Of a DNA stretch of 64,000 nt, positions 55,357 to 64,000 are shown in pieces. The notes below the pieces were generated by a model. It did no database searches. It was not told where the DNA came from and saw nothing but the letters and a program-made list of their open reading frames with translations. Made by a program: the position numbers and the translations under genes. Each line of letters starts with the position of its first letter. The first letter of the stretch is position 1. The DNA is taken from NCBI GenBank assembly GCA_015146655.1, contig VKHL01000002.1:434001-498000 (forward strand). The letters are read 5' to 3'. The stretch is from Ochromonas danica. Lineage: Eukaryota > Sar > Chrysophyceae > Chromulinales > Chromulinaceae.

Positions 55357-56121
55357 TTACTTTCTATTCAGGGCATTGTTAATCAAGTTTTCGAAATTCT
55401 GCGCAACTCTTTCACTGTGTTCAAAACTTTCACAGTAAAATATCGTAGCGGCAAACTTATCGGACGGATGGTACTTGAAAGACTTTCCAACAGTGAGGCC
55501 CATATTAGTATACAGTTTAATCAAGCCAGGAAATGAGGTGGCGGTGATTGACATAGCATTGTTCTTTAGAATGAGATTTCTGAACGCAAACTTGATCATG
55601 CTTGGCGCACATAACTTCTGTTGACAAGAAGGTAATACAGCGGCTCGCGACCACTCACATACTTCCTTACCAATTAAACAATCAGGCAGGTCAGTGTAGA
55701 GCCCAATGTCCAATTCACTACCAGATTGCAATAAAGTCGTGTGAAAACGACTACAAGCTACCAAGTTATCCTCTGAATCAAATGCACCAACCCACTGTCC
55801 CACTGTAGAGAATTTGTCAGTCATTCTGTTCACGCCATTTTCACGAATTACCCTGAATTCGGACGGATTATTCAATGGAGGAATCCACTTGGGTGCGTAA
55901 ACATCAAACAACAATTTCTCCGCAATACAATTTTCATCGCTGCCTAAAAATCGTACTGAATAAGGTGCAATAGGTGGTGGGTCCGTTTTCTGTAAATCTA
56001 TCTTTGAACTGTGAAACCCACGAATAATTGTCTGAGGAATAGTTCTCATCAACTTGGCAGCACTTTTACCAGAAATATTACTGAGCATACTGCAAGAAAA
56101 GTAACTAACGTGATGCTGCAT
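55357..56121 (-). CDS. GNAT-fold acyltransferase resembling LuxI/FeeM autoinducer-type synthases, probable organellar targeting
   Basis: 254 residues from the ATG at 56121; an ATG at 56088 (243 residues) or an upstream one at 56271 are alternatives. The first 45 residues look like a mitochondrial presequence (Arg/Lys/Ser-rich, no acids, RTIPQTIIRGFHSSK). The rest resembles LuxI/FeeM-type GNAT enzymes: WVGAFDSEDNLVACSRFHTT, then VCEWSRAAVLPSC, the counterpart of the E-x-SR motif of autoinducer and N-acyl amino acid synthases, then ATSFPGLIKLYTNMGL as GNAT strand and helix. Such enzymes make N-acyl amino acids or acyl-homoserine lactones in bacteria. Substrate and product here are unknown. A direct repeat lies just upstream. 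Confidence 0.62.
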   Translation of the reverse strand: MQHHVSYFSCSMLSNISGKSAAKLMRTIPQTIIRGFHSSKIDLQKTDPPPIAPYSVRFLGSDENCIAEKLLFDVYAPKWIPPLNNPSEFRVIRENGVNRMTDKFSTVGQWVGAFDSEDNLVACSRFHTTLLQSGSELDIGLYTDLPDCLIGKEVCEWSRAAVLPSCQQKLCAPSMIKFAFRNLILKNNAMSITATSFPGLIKLYTNMGLTVGKSFKYHPSDKFAATIFYCESFEHSERVAQNFENLINNALNRK

Positions 56122-56690
56122 GAACCACAGAGAAAGTGTTTCTTCTAAACAGTTGAACGAAAGAACACGTTGTTTCTCAAGAATTATTCTTTTGCGTGGT
56201 GAACGGTCAATGGTGGACCTCCTTCTCTGTTGTTTCCTCCTGTGACGGAAGTCCAACACAGCGAGTGACATGATGATGGACAGACAATCCAACAAAATAA
56301 CTACAAGTACATATTAAATAAATATTATTGTCTAGCAAAAAGCAAAAGGAAAAAGCGATATTGACTAAAGGAAAAAAGGTTGTAATAAACCCTAACCTCC
56401 TCTTTTCAATTGTCAACAAGCAAAAGAACAAATAACAATACCAACAAACAAACAACAATTACTAAAACAATAGCCAATAACCGATTTCGTCAACTTATTT
56501 TGGTAGTTTCCTCTATTTTCTGTTTCACTTATATTTTTAGTTTGAAAGAGAGAATAAAGCATTGTTTAAAGATTTCAGATTGCTTTGCTTTACTTCCCAA
56601 TTATTAGTTAATAATATCCAATACTACCACCCCAAACAGTCATCGACATACTTTATGATAGAACAATAACAATAATAATAAAAATAAAAA
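56122..56690. other. divergent intergenic space with second repeat copy
   Basis: This lies between the acyltransferase (-) and PX-protein (+) genes. Copy 2 of the direct repeat is at 56138-56185. The minus-strand frame remains open to 56295. AT-rich DNA fills the rest, and no other gene is seen. Confidence 0.55.
56138..56185. repeat. direct repeat, copy 2 (48 bp)
   Basis: Matches 54797-54842 except for an AA insertion after CTTCTA. It begins 17 bp upstream of the acyltransferase ATG at 56121. In both copies the gene that follows is on the minus strand, so the repeat sits in the same relation to both genes. Confidence 0.9.
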
Positions 56691-57727
56691 ATGGAAAGCA
56701 AAGAATTCGTTATCAAACCTATTCTACTACCAGAAAATATCCTTTCCTCAGAGTTGAGTAGTTCTTCTAATGAAGACAAAATCTCACCGAGGAGTAGACG
56801 ATCAGGGAAGAAAGTCTCCTTTGCTGCGGATACCCTCGTACCTCGCGAGAACAATCTTGCCTTGAGTATTACTAAGCATGCATATACTAAAGAGTTGGGT
56901 TACACTCAATATACTGTGGATGTAAGTCTGTCGTGTCTTCTATGCTCATCATAGATGATGAACTAACTCTTCTTCTTTATATAGTTCATTTATCATGGAA
57001 TTTCTTGGTCTATTCATAAACGCTATCGAGACTTTGAGGATTTATATCGTCAATTGCAACTTGAGAATGAGGTAATAATTGGAAACTCTTTTTGCATCAC
57101 TTCACCAAATGATCTCTCCGTTCATCTTTCTAGACATTTCAACTTATGCTTCCCAGCTTGCCCAAGAAGCGTTGGTTTGAAAAGCAAAGGTGGTTGAATA
57201 GATTTGATGAATCCTATGGAATCAAACGAAGAATGGAGTTGCAAGATTTCATGCGCATTCTTGCCAAATCATCAATTATTCGTGAGAAATCTTCTGCCTT
57301 TCGCTCTTTTATCTCCATGCCAGAGGATGCGCAACGACTTCAGCAGGAAGAGTTGGATGCTTATCTCGTTAGTGATGAGCAAAAGTTCGAAGGGGGTCAT
57401 TCCTTTTCTTCTGATAGCCCCTATCGAGACAGTATTTTAGAGACGCCATTGCGAGTGTCTTATGATGATTTAGATGAAGAGCCTTGCCAGCCTACAGTGG
57501 ATCCAGAGAACCATTGTATGTATCGTATTGAAGAAGTTGCTGAAGAAGTAGAAAGCCCATTGGACCCTGTTCGTCACGTAGCTCCCTTTACAGGGCGCGA
57601 AGAGGACAGCGATGATGGCGATATTGATGAAGTTAGTGTGAAAAATGAAGCAATTCGAAGTCCAGAAATTATTAAGTCCATGGTGGAAGGAGAAGATGAA
57701 GAGAGCTCTCCCATTCCCGTCGCCTAA
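56691..57727 (+). CDS. PX-domain protein
   Basis: Exons 56691-56921, 56985-57071 and 57134-57727, all phase 0, give 303 residues. PX domains bind phosphoinositides on endosomal membranes. The domain spans about 65-175: YTQYTVDFIYHGISW, WSIHKRYRDFEDLYRQLQ (the Arg-Tyr-Arg-Asp-Phe box) and LPSLPKKRWFEK, then a helix RMELQDFMRILAKS. The N-terminus is Ser-rich with a basic SRRSGKKVSF site typical for kinases. The C-terminal 120 residues are acidic and disordered. Likely a sorting-nexin-like trafficking protein. Confidence 0.85.
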
Positions 57728-57930
57728 CCTTTGTCCATGATAGTCTTACTTTGTGTTTTCTCTGAGATGTGGTGTACCTATTGCCTTGCGCTTGACTGTA
57801 TACGATTGTGCGCCTGCGCAGCAGTCTGTTCTACCTCCCCTGTTTCATTATTTTACGGTATTACACCGCTGTGTATAGCATGTTCTAGTCTACAAACGCC
57901 ATCAGCTTGTCAGCTTATCGCCGCCCTTTC

Positions 57931-58941
57931 TCACCGATTACGACTTGTGTTAAATAACATAGGCTGTCCAGTACTTAAGCTGGCGTTGGCGGGTGATCTA
58001 CGAGGCAAGAAGGGGCGATACCATGGCTGGAAATTGCTCAATAAATCATGACCAGCAATGAAGTCTCCCAAGCCATAGTCCTCACTCACTTCCTTTCCTA
58101 ACACACCACTGAATAACTCCAGAACATCTTTTGGTAGAGCAGAGATGGTGGGATAACGACTTGCTTGGAGTTCCACGATTGCTCCGCGACCTGAACCCAT
58201 CCAAGCAGGCGCTTCTCCAAAGCGTCGATAGGTCATAGAGATCTTTTCACTCCATAACTTTTGCCACCATGGGATAGAACTTATTGAATAGAGTTCTTGT
58301 GATCTTCCTCTGGCAGAAGATTGTGGGCTTTGAAAAGAAATCCATTTATTGATCATGGGTTTCTTCTCATAGGCACTAGCTATATGACCTAACTCAAGCT
58401 TATTGTCTTGTCTTCTTAGGATAAGTTTCTTGCTTTGCAGCTTTCTCCCTCCTGGCCAAGTGATTGTGGCATTGAGAGACTGTGTGGCCGTTGGTAAAGG
58501 AGAGATAGTGACAAGCTCCTCCATCACTTTGAGTGGATTCACCTTACGAGATGGAGCAGCAGGTTGCTTTTTGAAAGTTTCAATGGGTTGACTATTGTTC
58601 GACTTGTCCACATAGAGGAAGAACTTCTTGGAGAGATAGCTATGACTATCACGATTTGCCAGCAAACGAACAATCTCGATGCCATGGATACCAGCTACCT
58701 CTATTCCATTAATAGAGTTGCGCAAGATGCCTTTATGGTACCAGATAGCCATTCCACGTCTCCCACCTGAGCGTAGAGCCACCCATTCCACAAGATCTCT
58801 TTTCAATGATGATTCCATGCGAAACAATGGCCAACTAGAAAGACTTGGCCAACTTGGTAAGGCTACTGCATGAATAAAGCTAAAAAAGATTATGAAAATA
58901 GTCAAACATTGCAATACCAGATGCGATGTTGTTGTTGTCAT
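57931..58941 (-). CDS. secreted or organellar protein, possibly DUF1838-like
   Basis: Intronless, 336 residues. Residues 1-27 are a signal peptide (LVLQCLTIFIIFFSFIHAVA). The mature part contains GMAIWYHKGIL, IEVAGIHGIEIVRLL, KKFFLYVDKSN and TYRRFGEAPAWMGSGRG followed by RYPTISALPKDVLELF. The last segments recall the DUF1838 family of plants and bacteria, but I cannot be sure. There is no membrane span besides the signal. Function unknown. It is divergent from the LRR gene, with 175 bp between the start codons. Confidence 0.62.
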   Translation of the reverse strand: MTTTTSHLVLQCLTIFIIFFSFIHAVALPSWPSLSSWPLFRMESSLKRDLVEWVALRSGGRRGMAIWYHKGILRNSINGIEVAGIHGIEIVRLLANRDSHSYLSKKFFLYVDKSNNSQPIETFKKQPAAPSRKVNPLKVMEELVTISPLPTATQSLNATITWPGGRKLQSKKLILRRQDNKLELGHIASAYEKKPMINKWISFQSPQSSARGRSQELYSISSIPWWQKLWSEKISMTYRRFGEAPAWMGSGRGAIVELQASRYPTISALPKDVLELFSGVLGKEVSEDYGLGDFIAGHDLLSNFQPWYRPFLPRRSPANASLSTGQPMLFNTSRNR

Positions 58942-59116
58942 TGTTTTGCTTGTTGTCGTCGTTGTTTTCGTTGTTGTTGGAGGATGTTGTTACCTATTTG
59001 TATAGCTTTTAAATCCATTTATTTAGGTTTTGGTAACCGTTTTGATGTTTTGTTGTTTTGATGGAAATTAGTTTCCAGCAGTGTTTTGAGTAAATTAGAT
59101 ATTCCAATATAATGAA

Positions 59117-60837
59117 ATGCTTCCCGTAATTCCTTTTGCCAAGCTTCCAAGAAAAGAATGGAATAAGAAGACTGAGAAAAAGGAAAGATTGATATGGAAA
59201 GATGGTGATATTCATCGTGAAGAATCAGAATCGGGAGAATTGGACGAGTCAGATGGCTCTTCTGCCTCCTCGTCAGAATATGACCTGCTTGAACATATCT
59301 CTAATCTGATGCCAGAGATTGAAAATGGCAAAGTGACAAGAAAGGCTAATGATTCCCATCTTCAAGATCTTCGTGTCAAGGCTAAACCAAAACGTTATCT
59401 CAGTCGAGCTCTTGCTGCTGGTGTGGGTTATATCCAAGGATGGCGTGAACGTGAACGAGAAAGAAGAAAGCATTATATTATAAAAGAATTTGAAGAAAGA
59501 GTTCGTCAATATGATGAACTTCATCGTAAAGAGGTTCAAGAACGATTGGAAGCGGAAGAAAGAGAACTCAAACTCGAAGCTTATCGCAGAGAGCAACGGA
59601 TTCTTCGCAACTCACGAAAGGTGTTTTCTTCCATTCTATAATTAGCTCATATTATTTAATAACATGAAGCCTGCTTGGATGTTTTGTCATATAGAAAGCT
59701 GAGAAATCTGCTTTGGCAGAATCCTTTGCTAAAAATCTGGACAATCGAGATAAAATGAAAGCTAAGATTGCCTTTTATTGTGAAGCATTGCCAGTATGGA
59801 GTATAGAAGGGCAGCGTAAAAAGGAAGCATATCAAGCAGCGAAAGAGATGGAAGAACGACAAGCAGCTGAGAGTAGAGCCTTGAAACAGCGAAAGAGTGA
59901 GGAGGAATTAGAACGCAAACAGAAAGAAGAAATTCTTGATGCAGAGATTCAGCAATCAAAAGAGATTGAGACAATGATGATTCGGTATGGAACCATCTTT
60001 ATACGGCCTAAACGAACGCAGGAAGATCATCTGAAGACGATATTTTCTAATGCGAGAGCCTCTGCGTCTGCGTCCACCACAAGTGATGGAACAGTAGAAT
60101 TATCTCGCAAGCTGTTGTTAGACGATGAAGATGAAGGTAGCATAGCAACATTGAAGACAATGGAAGTTCATCTACGGCAAGATGTTGATCTATTACGCAC
60201 AGAGAAGGTACTACGTAAACAACGTTTCAAGCGTGACAAGCAGCGGGGCGTGGCGGTCAATCCGCTGGATCAATCCTTCGTAGGCAGTGCGGATGTACAA
60301 GCTCTACGTGGCTATGAAATTGAAGAGGTGGGAGCAATGAGTTTAGCTGTTGAAATTGCAGGTGGTGCTTGTGCCATGTTGACTGAACTTGTTCTGAGAC
60401 AAGCACGTATTCGAGATAATGGATGGGCTCGACTAGTGCAAGCGATGCGTATGGTCAATCTGTCCTCACTGCGACATCTTGATCTGAGGGGCAACTTCCT
60501 TACAAGCAGCGCGGTAGAATTTATGCGTGAAGTTGCCAGCAAGTCGGGAGTCTTTCAAAGCTTGGAGACTCTTCTACTTGGGCAAAATGAGCTTGGAGAT
60601 GCTGGAGTAGAGGCACTGGCAAGGATGTTCTTCGCTGCGGCTTTGCCTCTCATTCGTGTTTTGTCGTTATCGTGGAACAGTATCACTGATAAAGGGTTTC
60701 AATCTCTGGTTATTCCACTTATTGCTATTCAAGAGAGTTCTGCACCATATCTACAAGAATTGGTATTGTCTAACAACCTTATCACTGCAAAAGCGAGAAG
60801 AGAATTAGCACCATTGCCAGCATTTCTCACAATCTAA
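59117..60837 (+). CDS. coiled-coil and LRR protein
   Basis: Exons 59117-59620 and 59695-60837 (74-bp intron, phase 0) give 548 residues. The N-terminal 300 residues are highly charged: an acidic/Ser block (ESESGELDESDGSSASSSEY), then long Arg/Glu/Lys coiled coil (RERERERRKHYI, KEVQERLEAEERELKLEAYR). The last 200 residues are RNI-type leucine-rich repeats: LTELVLRQARIRDNGWARL, LRHLDLRGNFLTSSAVEFM, LETLLLGQNELGDAGVEAL, LIRVLSLSWNSITDKGFQSL. This combination is found in cytoskeletal or axonemal proteins, but the family is not recognised. Confidence 0.78.
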
Positions 60838-61064
60838 CTTGAATGATTCTCTGAATTGTCATTGTAAATACTAAATTGTAAATAAGTCGAGCGACAAATA
60901 CTCATGCGTTTGTTCTGATTTTTTTGGAACAACTGCCCTGCTCTCGTTATACGAAGTGGCATACAGTCAATCAGTGAGGCATGAGATCTAGCATAGATGT
61001 TGTTCGTTGGAAAGGTGGAAACTACAGTTGTAGAGAACATGCAAGAAAGACTCAAGTTACAGTA

Positions 61065-61761
61065 TTAAGCTTGGATTTGACCACAGTCAGCAACCACAAC
61101 GGAAGCACGAGGTCTTCCACTATCAGTTCCCTTCGTTTCGATCTTCTCGATGATGTCATAACCCTCCTTAACCTCTCCAAAGACCACATGGCGGCCATCC
61201 AACCAAGGACAAGGAACAGTAGTGATGAAGAACTATAACAGAATAAACAGAGCAGCCACAACAAATTAAGAGAGTTTCTCATAGGCTGTTGTTGCGATTT
61301 ACCTGGGAGCCGTTGGTGTTAGCACCGGCATTCGCCATCGAAAGCAGACCAGGCTTTGTATGCTTTAATTTGAAGTTCTCGTCAGGAAACTTGGAACCAT
61401 AGATGGACTGGCCACCAGTACCATCGTGACGGGTAAAGTCACCGCCTTGGCACATGAATCTAGGGATGATGCGATGGAAAGTGCTGGCCTTGTAACCAAA
61501 ACCCTTCTCTCCAGTGCACAAAGCACGGAAGTTCTCAGCTGTCTTAGGAACAACGTCAGCATAGAGTTCGAAGGTCACACGACCTTCCTTCTTTCCATCG
61601 ATTTCAATATCAAAGAAGACTTGAGGATTGGCCATAGACATGCTTCTGGTAGCAAAACGCTGGAAGCTAGGCATAGGAAGCTTACTTCCAGTGCGGAAGG
61701 CAAGAGAAGTGGCAAGGAACATGGCTAATAAGAGGAAGATGGGTTGTGCAAGGGACAGCAT
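61065..61761 (-). CDS. cyclophilin-type peptidyl-prolyl isomerase, plastid-targeted
   Basis: Catalyses cis-trans isomerisation of proline bonds. Exons 61761-61303 and 61232-61065 (70-bp intron, phase 0) give 208 residues. The cyclophilin domain (about 45-208) is complete: [49 protein letters not shown] with catalytic Arg and Phe, NGSQFFITT and [12 protein letters not shown]. The N-terminus is a signal peptide ending in [12 protein letters not shown], an Ala/Phe junction with basic residues after it, as in plastid precursor proteins of red-lineage algae. The open frame extends upstream of 61761 but has no ATG. Confidence 0.92.
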
Positions 61762-62334
61762 TTCTTCAGAACCTTCCTTTGAGGCAGACAGCAGAGGCAC
61801 ACCAGCCAGCACCACAGCACAGAGGCCAACTCTGTAAAGTTAACATGATACAGGCCGGTGCGGTACAGTAGGGCTGATAACACGATAAATCTATGAAAGA
61901 CTTGTATATTTGACCAAATGTTACAAGAAATGGTATAATAAAATAGAAGAGAGTTTAGAAACTACGCGAATGCTCATACAAGTCAATTCTCAATTCCAAA
62001 CAATGTAAACTAAATAAATGTGTAAATAAGAGAGTAAATATCGAGAAATGCAAAAGTCGAGTATTGATTGGCTGCTACTCTGCTGTTTCACCACAACACA
62101 GAGAGAGAGAAATACAGAAAATATAATATATATAGGAAATATAGATAGAGAAAGAGAGAAGTGAAGAAGAAGAAGTAGTAGAGAAAAGCACTATTGAAGT
62201 AGCTGCTAATTATTGTTCTGTTTTGACACCTACTTGACCAAACGTGTCTATATCTGTATGGCCAACAAATTGCCTGTCGAGCTGTAGAGTAGAATACAAC
62301 TAATAATACTAACACTAGACTACAGTAATTAACT
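61762..62334. other. divergent intergenic region
   Basis: AT-rich with purine reiterations (GAGAGAGAGAAAT near 62100, GAAGAAGAAG near 62163). It separates the cyclophilin (-) and kinase (+) genes. Open frames on the minus strand are low-complexity. No gene is seen. Confidence 0.55.
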
Positions 62335-64000
62335 ATGATGGAGACAGGTAGTCTGATAGGAATTATTATTGGTAGTATTATCTTCTTCATCCTCTTGTTC
62401 TATACTCTTTATTGGTGTTATCAACAAATTCAACAACAAAAACAAAGTTGGCCACCTTTAGAACGACGAGAAGGTGGTGCATTTACTATTTTAGGAAATC
62501 TTGTTAATGAGTTTTCTTCTCCTATTACTGATAACTATACTATTACAAGTTCTCTCTTAGGACGTGGTTCAAGTGCTGAAGTTGTGATTGGTGAACATCT
62601 TCGACAAAAAAGACGATATGCTATTAAGATCATTAACTTAACCAATCCGAAAGTTATATGGAGATATGATCGTGAAAAGAATTTCTTAAAAGATATTGAA
62701 CATGCTAATATAGCTCGTCTATATGAAGTCTATTGGACACCATCAGCTTTATTTTTCGTAACAGATCTTTGTACTGGTGGACATCTTGGACAAGTATTAA
62801 AACATACTAAGATAGGATATTTTGATGAAATAGTTGCTAAGAAATATATCTTACAAGTATTAGGTGCTTTAATTCATTGTCATCAACATGGTATTTGTCA
62901 TCGTGATATTAAATTACAAAATATTTTATTAGAAGATCATAGTGAATCAGCACAAGTTAAAGTGATTGATTTTGGTAATGCTGTACGATTTATTGGTAAG
63001 ACACCATTATCAAAAGTAGTTGGAACAACTTATACAGCAGCACCTGAAGTATTTCGAAAATGTTATGATGAGAAATGTGATATTTGGAGTTTAGGTGTTG
63101 TAGCATATATTCTATTATGTGGAAGACGACCATTTGAACGACCTGAAGTTGATCTATCAACTAGTCCACCTAAAAATAAAGAAAATGCTATTATTTCATT
63201 AATTCTAACAGGACGATTTCATTTTAAATATCCTGCATGGGATGAAGTGAGTGAAGATGCTATGGACTTTGTAAGATGTTGTTTACAATTAGATCATCAT
63301 CGTCGACCTTCTGCCTTGTCTTTGTTAGATCATCCATGGATGGTCTATCAACCACAAGGTGGTCGTCAACGTAGTGGATTAGCTTCTCCAAGAAACTTTA
63401 GCAAGTCAAATAGTGATAGAATGAGTATTGGACGAGATGGTAGTGGTAGTCGTGATAGTGGAGGAAGTGGAAGTGATCGGCCAGATGGTGGCAGAAACCA
63501 AACCATGGAAGATGCTATTGGTACATTTACTATCTCACCACGAGCTATGCAAGTACTTCGACAACTCTATTTACGTCATTTAGATGGCAAGAAAGCTGAA
63601 GCAAGAATCTTCTTCATGCTTGCTGTTGTCTTTTTGTTACCTCCAGCACGTCTTCGTTGGTGGAGAGATGTTTTCCAAGAAATTGATCGTAATGCTAATG
63701 GAGAAATTGGTAAGAAATCTTCTTCACCATCTTTATCTGTCTATCTCTGTCTCTCTGTCTGTCTCTGGTGGTCATGATGACTGACTTGTTTTGCTTTTGA
63801 TTGAATGAGTAGAAAGAGATGAGTTTCGTCATATGATGCAACTTGTTGAACCTCAACTAACTGTGAGGGAAATTGATGAAGTCTTTGATGTTATCGATCA
63901 AGATCAAAGTGGAAGTGTTACTTTAATGGAATTCCTAGCAGCAACAATTGATCCCACCACTGTAGAAGTCCCTATTCTAGAAGAAGCTTTCTATCTACTT
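62335..64000 (+). CDS. membrane-anchored calcium-dependent protein kinase-like (3' end outside window)
   Basis: Exons 62335-63709 and 63813->64000 (103-bp intron). A hydrophobic N-terminal anchor (about 7-28, IGIIIGSIIFFILLFYTLYW) replaces the usual myristoylated start. The kinase domain spans about 65-335 with LLGRGSSAEVVIG, YAIKI, CHRDIKLQNILL, VIDFGNA, AAPEVF and CDIWSLGVVAYILLCG, all catalytic residues in place. A Ser/Gly-rich linker and a hydrophobic helix follow, then two EF-hand loops, DRNANGEIERDE (split by the intron) and DQDQSGSVTLME. Kinase plus C-terminal EF-hands is the CDPK layout. Third codon positions are much richer in A/T than in most neighbours. The rest of the EF-hand region runs off the window. 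Confidence 0.85.

Noticed and set aside
1-64000. Mobile elements, integrated viral sequences, CRISPR arrays or rRNA
   Set aside because: No transposase, reverse transcriptase, integrase or capsid-type coding sequence, no long terminal repeats, no regularly spaced repeats and no rRNA sequence were seen.

Overview
The window is nuclear DNA of a compact eukaryotic genome. About 35 protein genes lie in 64 kb on both strands. Most genes carry GT-AG introns of 54 to 103 bp. Several features point to a red-lineage (complex) plastid and a flagellum, so a photosynthetic heterokont flagellate such as a chrysophyte-like alga is the best guess. The class I aldolase and one cyclophilin begin with a signal peptide ending in a Phe-Arg junction (VDA/FRLM and SLA/FRTG), the usual bipartite plastid signal of such algae. 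A PsbQ-like lumen protein has two successive hydrophobic targeting segments. An adenylate-kinase-7-like protein with a Dpy-30-like tail suggests a cilium. Ankyrin repeats of the LPLH type are also common in stramenopiles. The species assignment is inference.

Layout. 1-11.6 kb: 3' end of DNA polymerase epsilon, an unknown protein, WDR76, an ankyrin protein, a complex I 21-kDa-type subunit, an EEP-fold phosphatase/nuclease, a small charged protein, proteasome alpha-4 and a two-helix membrane protein. 11.6-15.3 kb: gene-poor, with one F-box/LRR-like gene of unclear 5' end and simple repeats. 15.3-20 kb: a ten-exon sterol glucosyltransferase with a PH domain. 20.4-23.3 kb: a methionine-synthase-like gene cut off within its second domain, a (GGT)n array with an assembly gap, and a MIF gene. 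23.7-34.6 kb: a UBA protein, the GPI ethanolamine-phosphate transferase PIGO, a LIN54/TSO1-type CRC protein, plastid aldolase and the PsbQ-like protein. 35.6-45 kb: an RRM protein with a possible cassette exon, an OTU protease, a tandem-repeat protein with a His-rich tail, two low-complexity proteins (one with a WW domain) and RPA1. 45-52 kb: a zinc-finger/F-box/WD40 protein, then a run of small myristoylated protein, AK7-like protein and myristoylated EF-hand protein. 52-64 kb: a GCFC/PAXBP1 protein, a LuxI/FeeM-like acyltransferase, a PX protein, a secreted protein, a coiled-coil/LRR protein, plastid cyclophilin and a membrane-anchored CDPK-like kinase that runs off the end.

How the genes relate. 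Many neighbours are divergent pairs with 170 to 570 bp between start codons, and two short motifs (CTAGTCTAG and CCAGATCTAG) recur in these spaces. DNA replication/cell-cycle genes (POLE, WDR76, RPA1, CRC protein), plastid genes (aldolase, PsbQ-like, cyclophilin) and putative flagellar genes (47.7-52 kb) are present, but apart from the flagellar-looking run there is no sign of functional clustering. I found no convincing tRNA, rRNA, CRISPR, transposon or virus-derived element. The points most worth following are the LuxI-like acyltransferase with its shared upstream repeat, the truncated methionine synthase, the tandem-repeat His-tailed protein, the zinc-finger/F-box/WD40 fusion and the altered CysB motif of polymerase epsilon.
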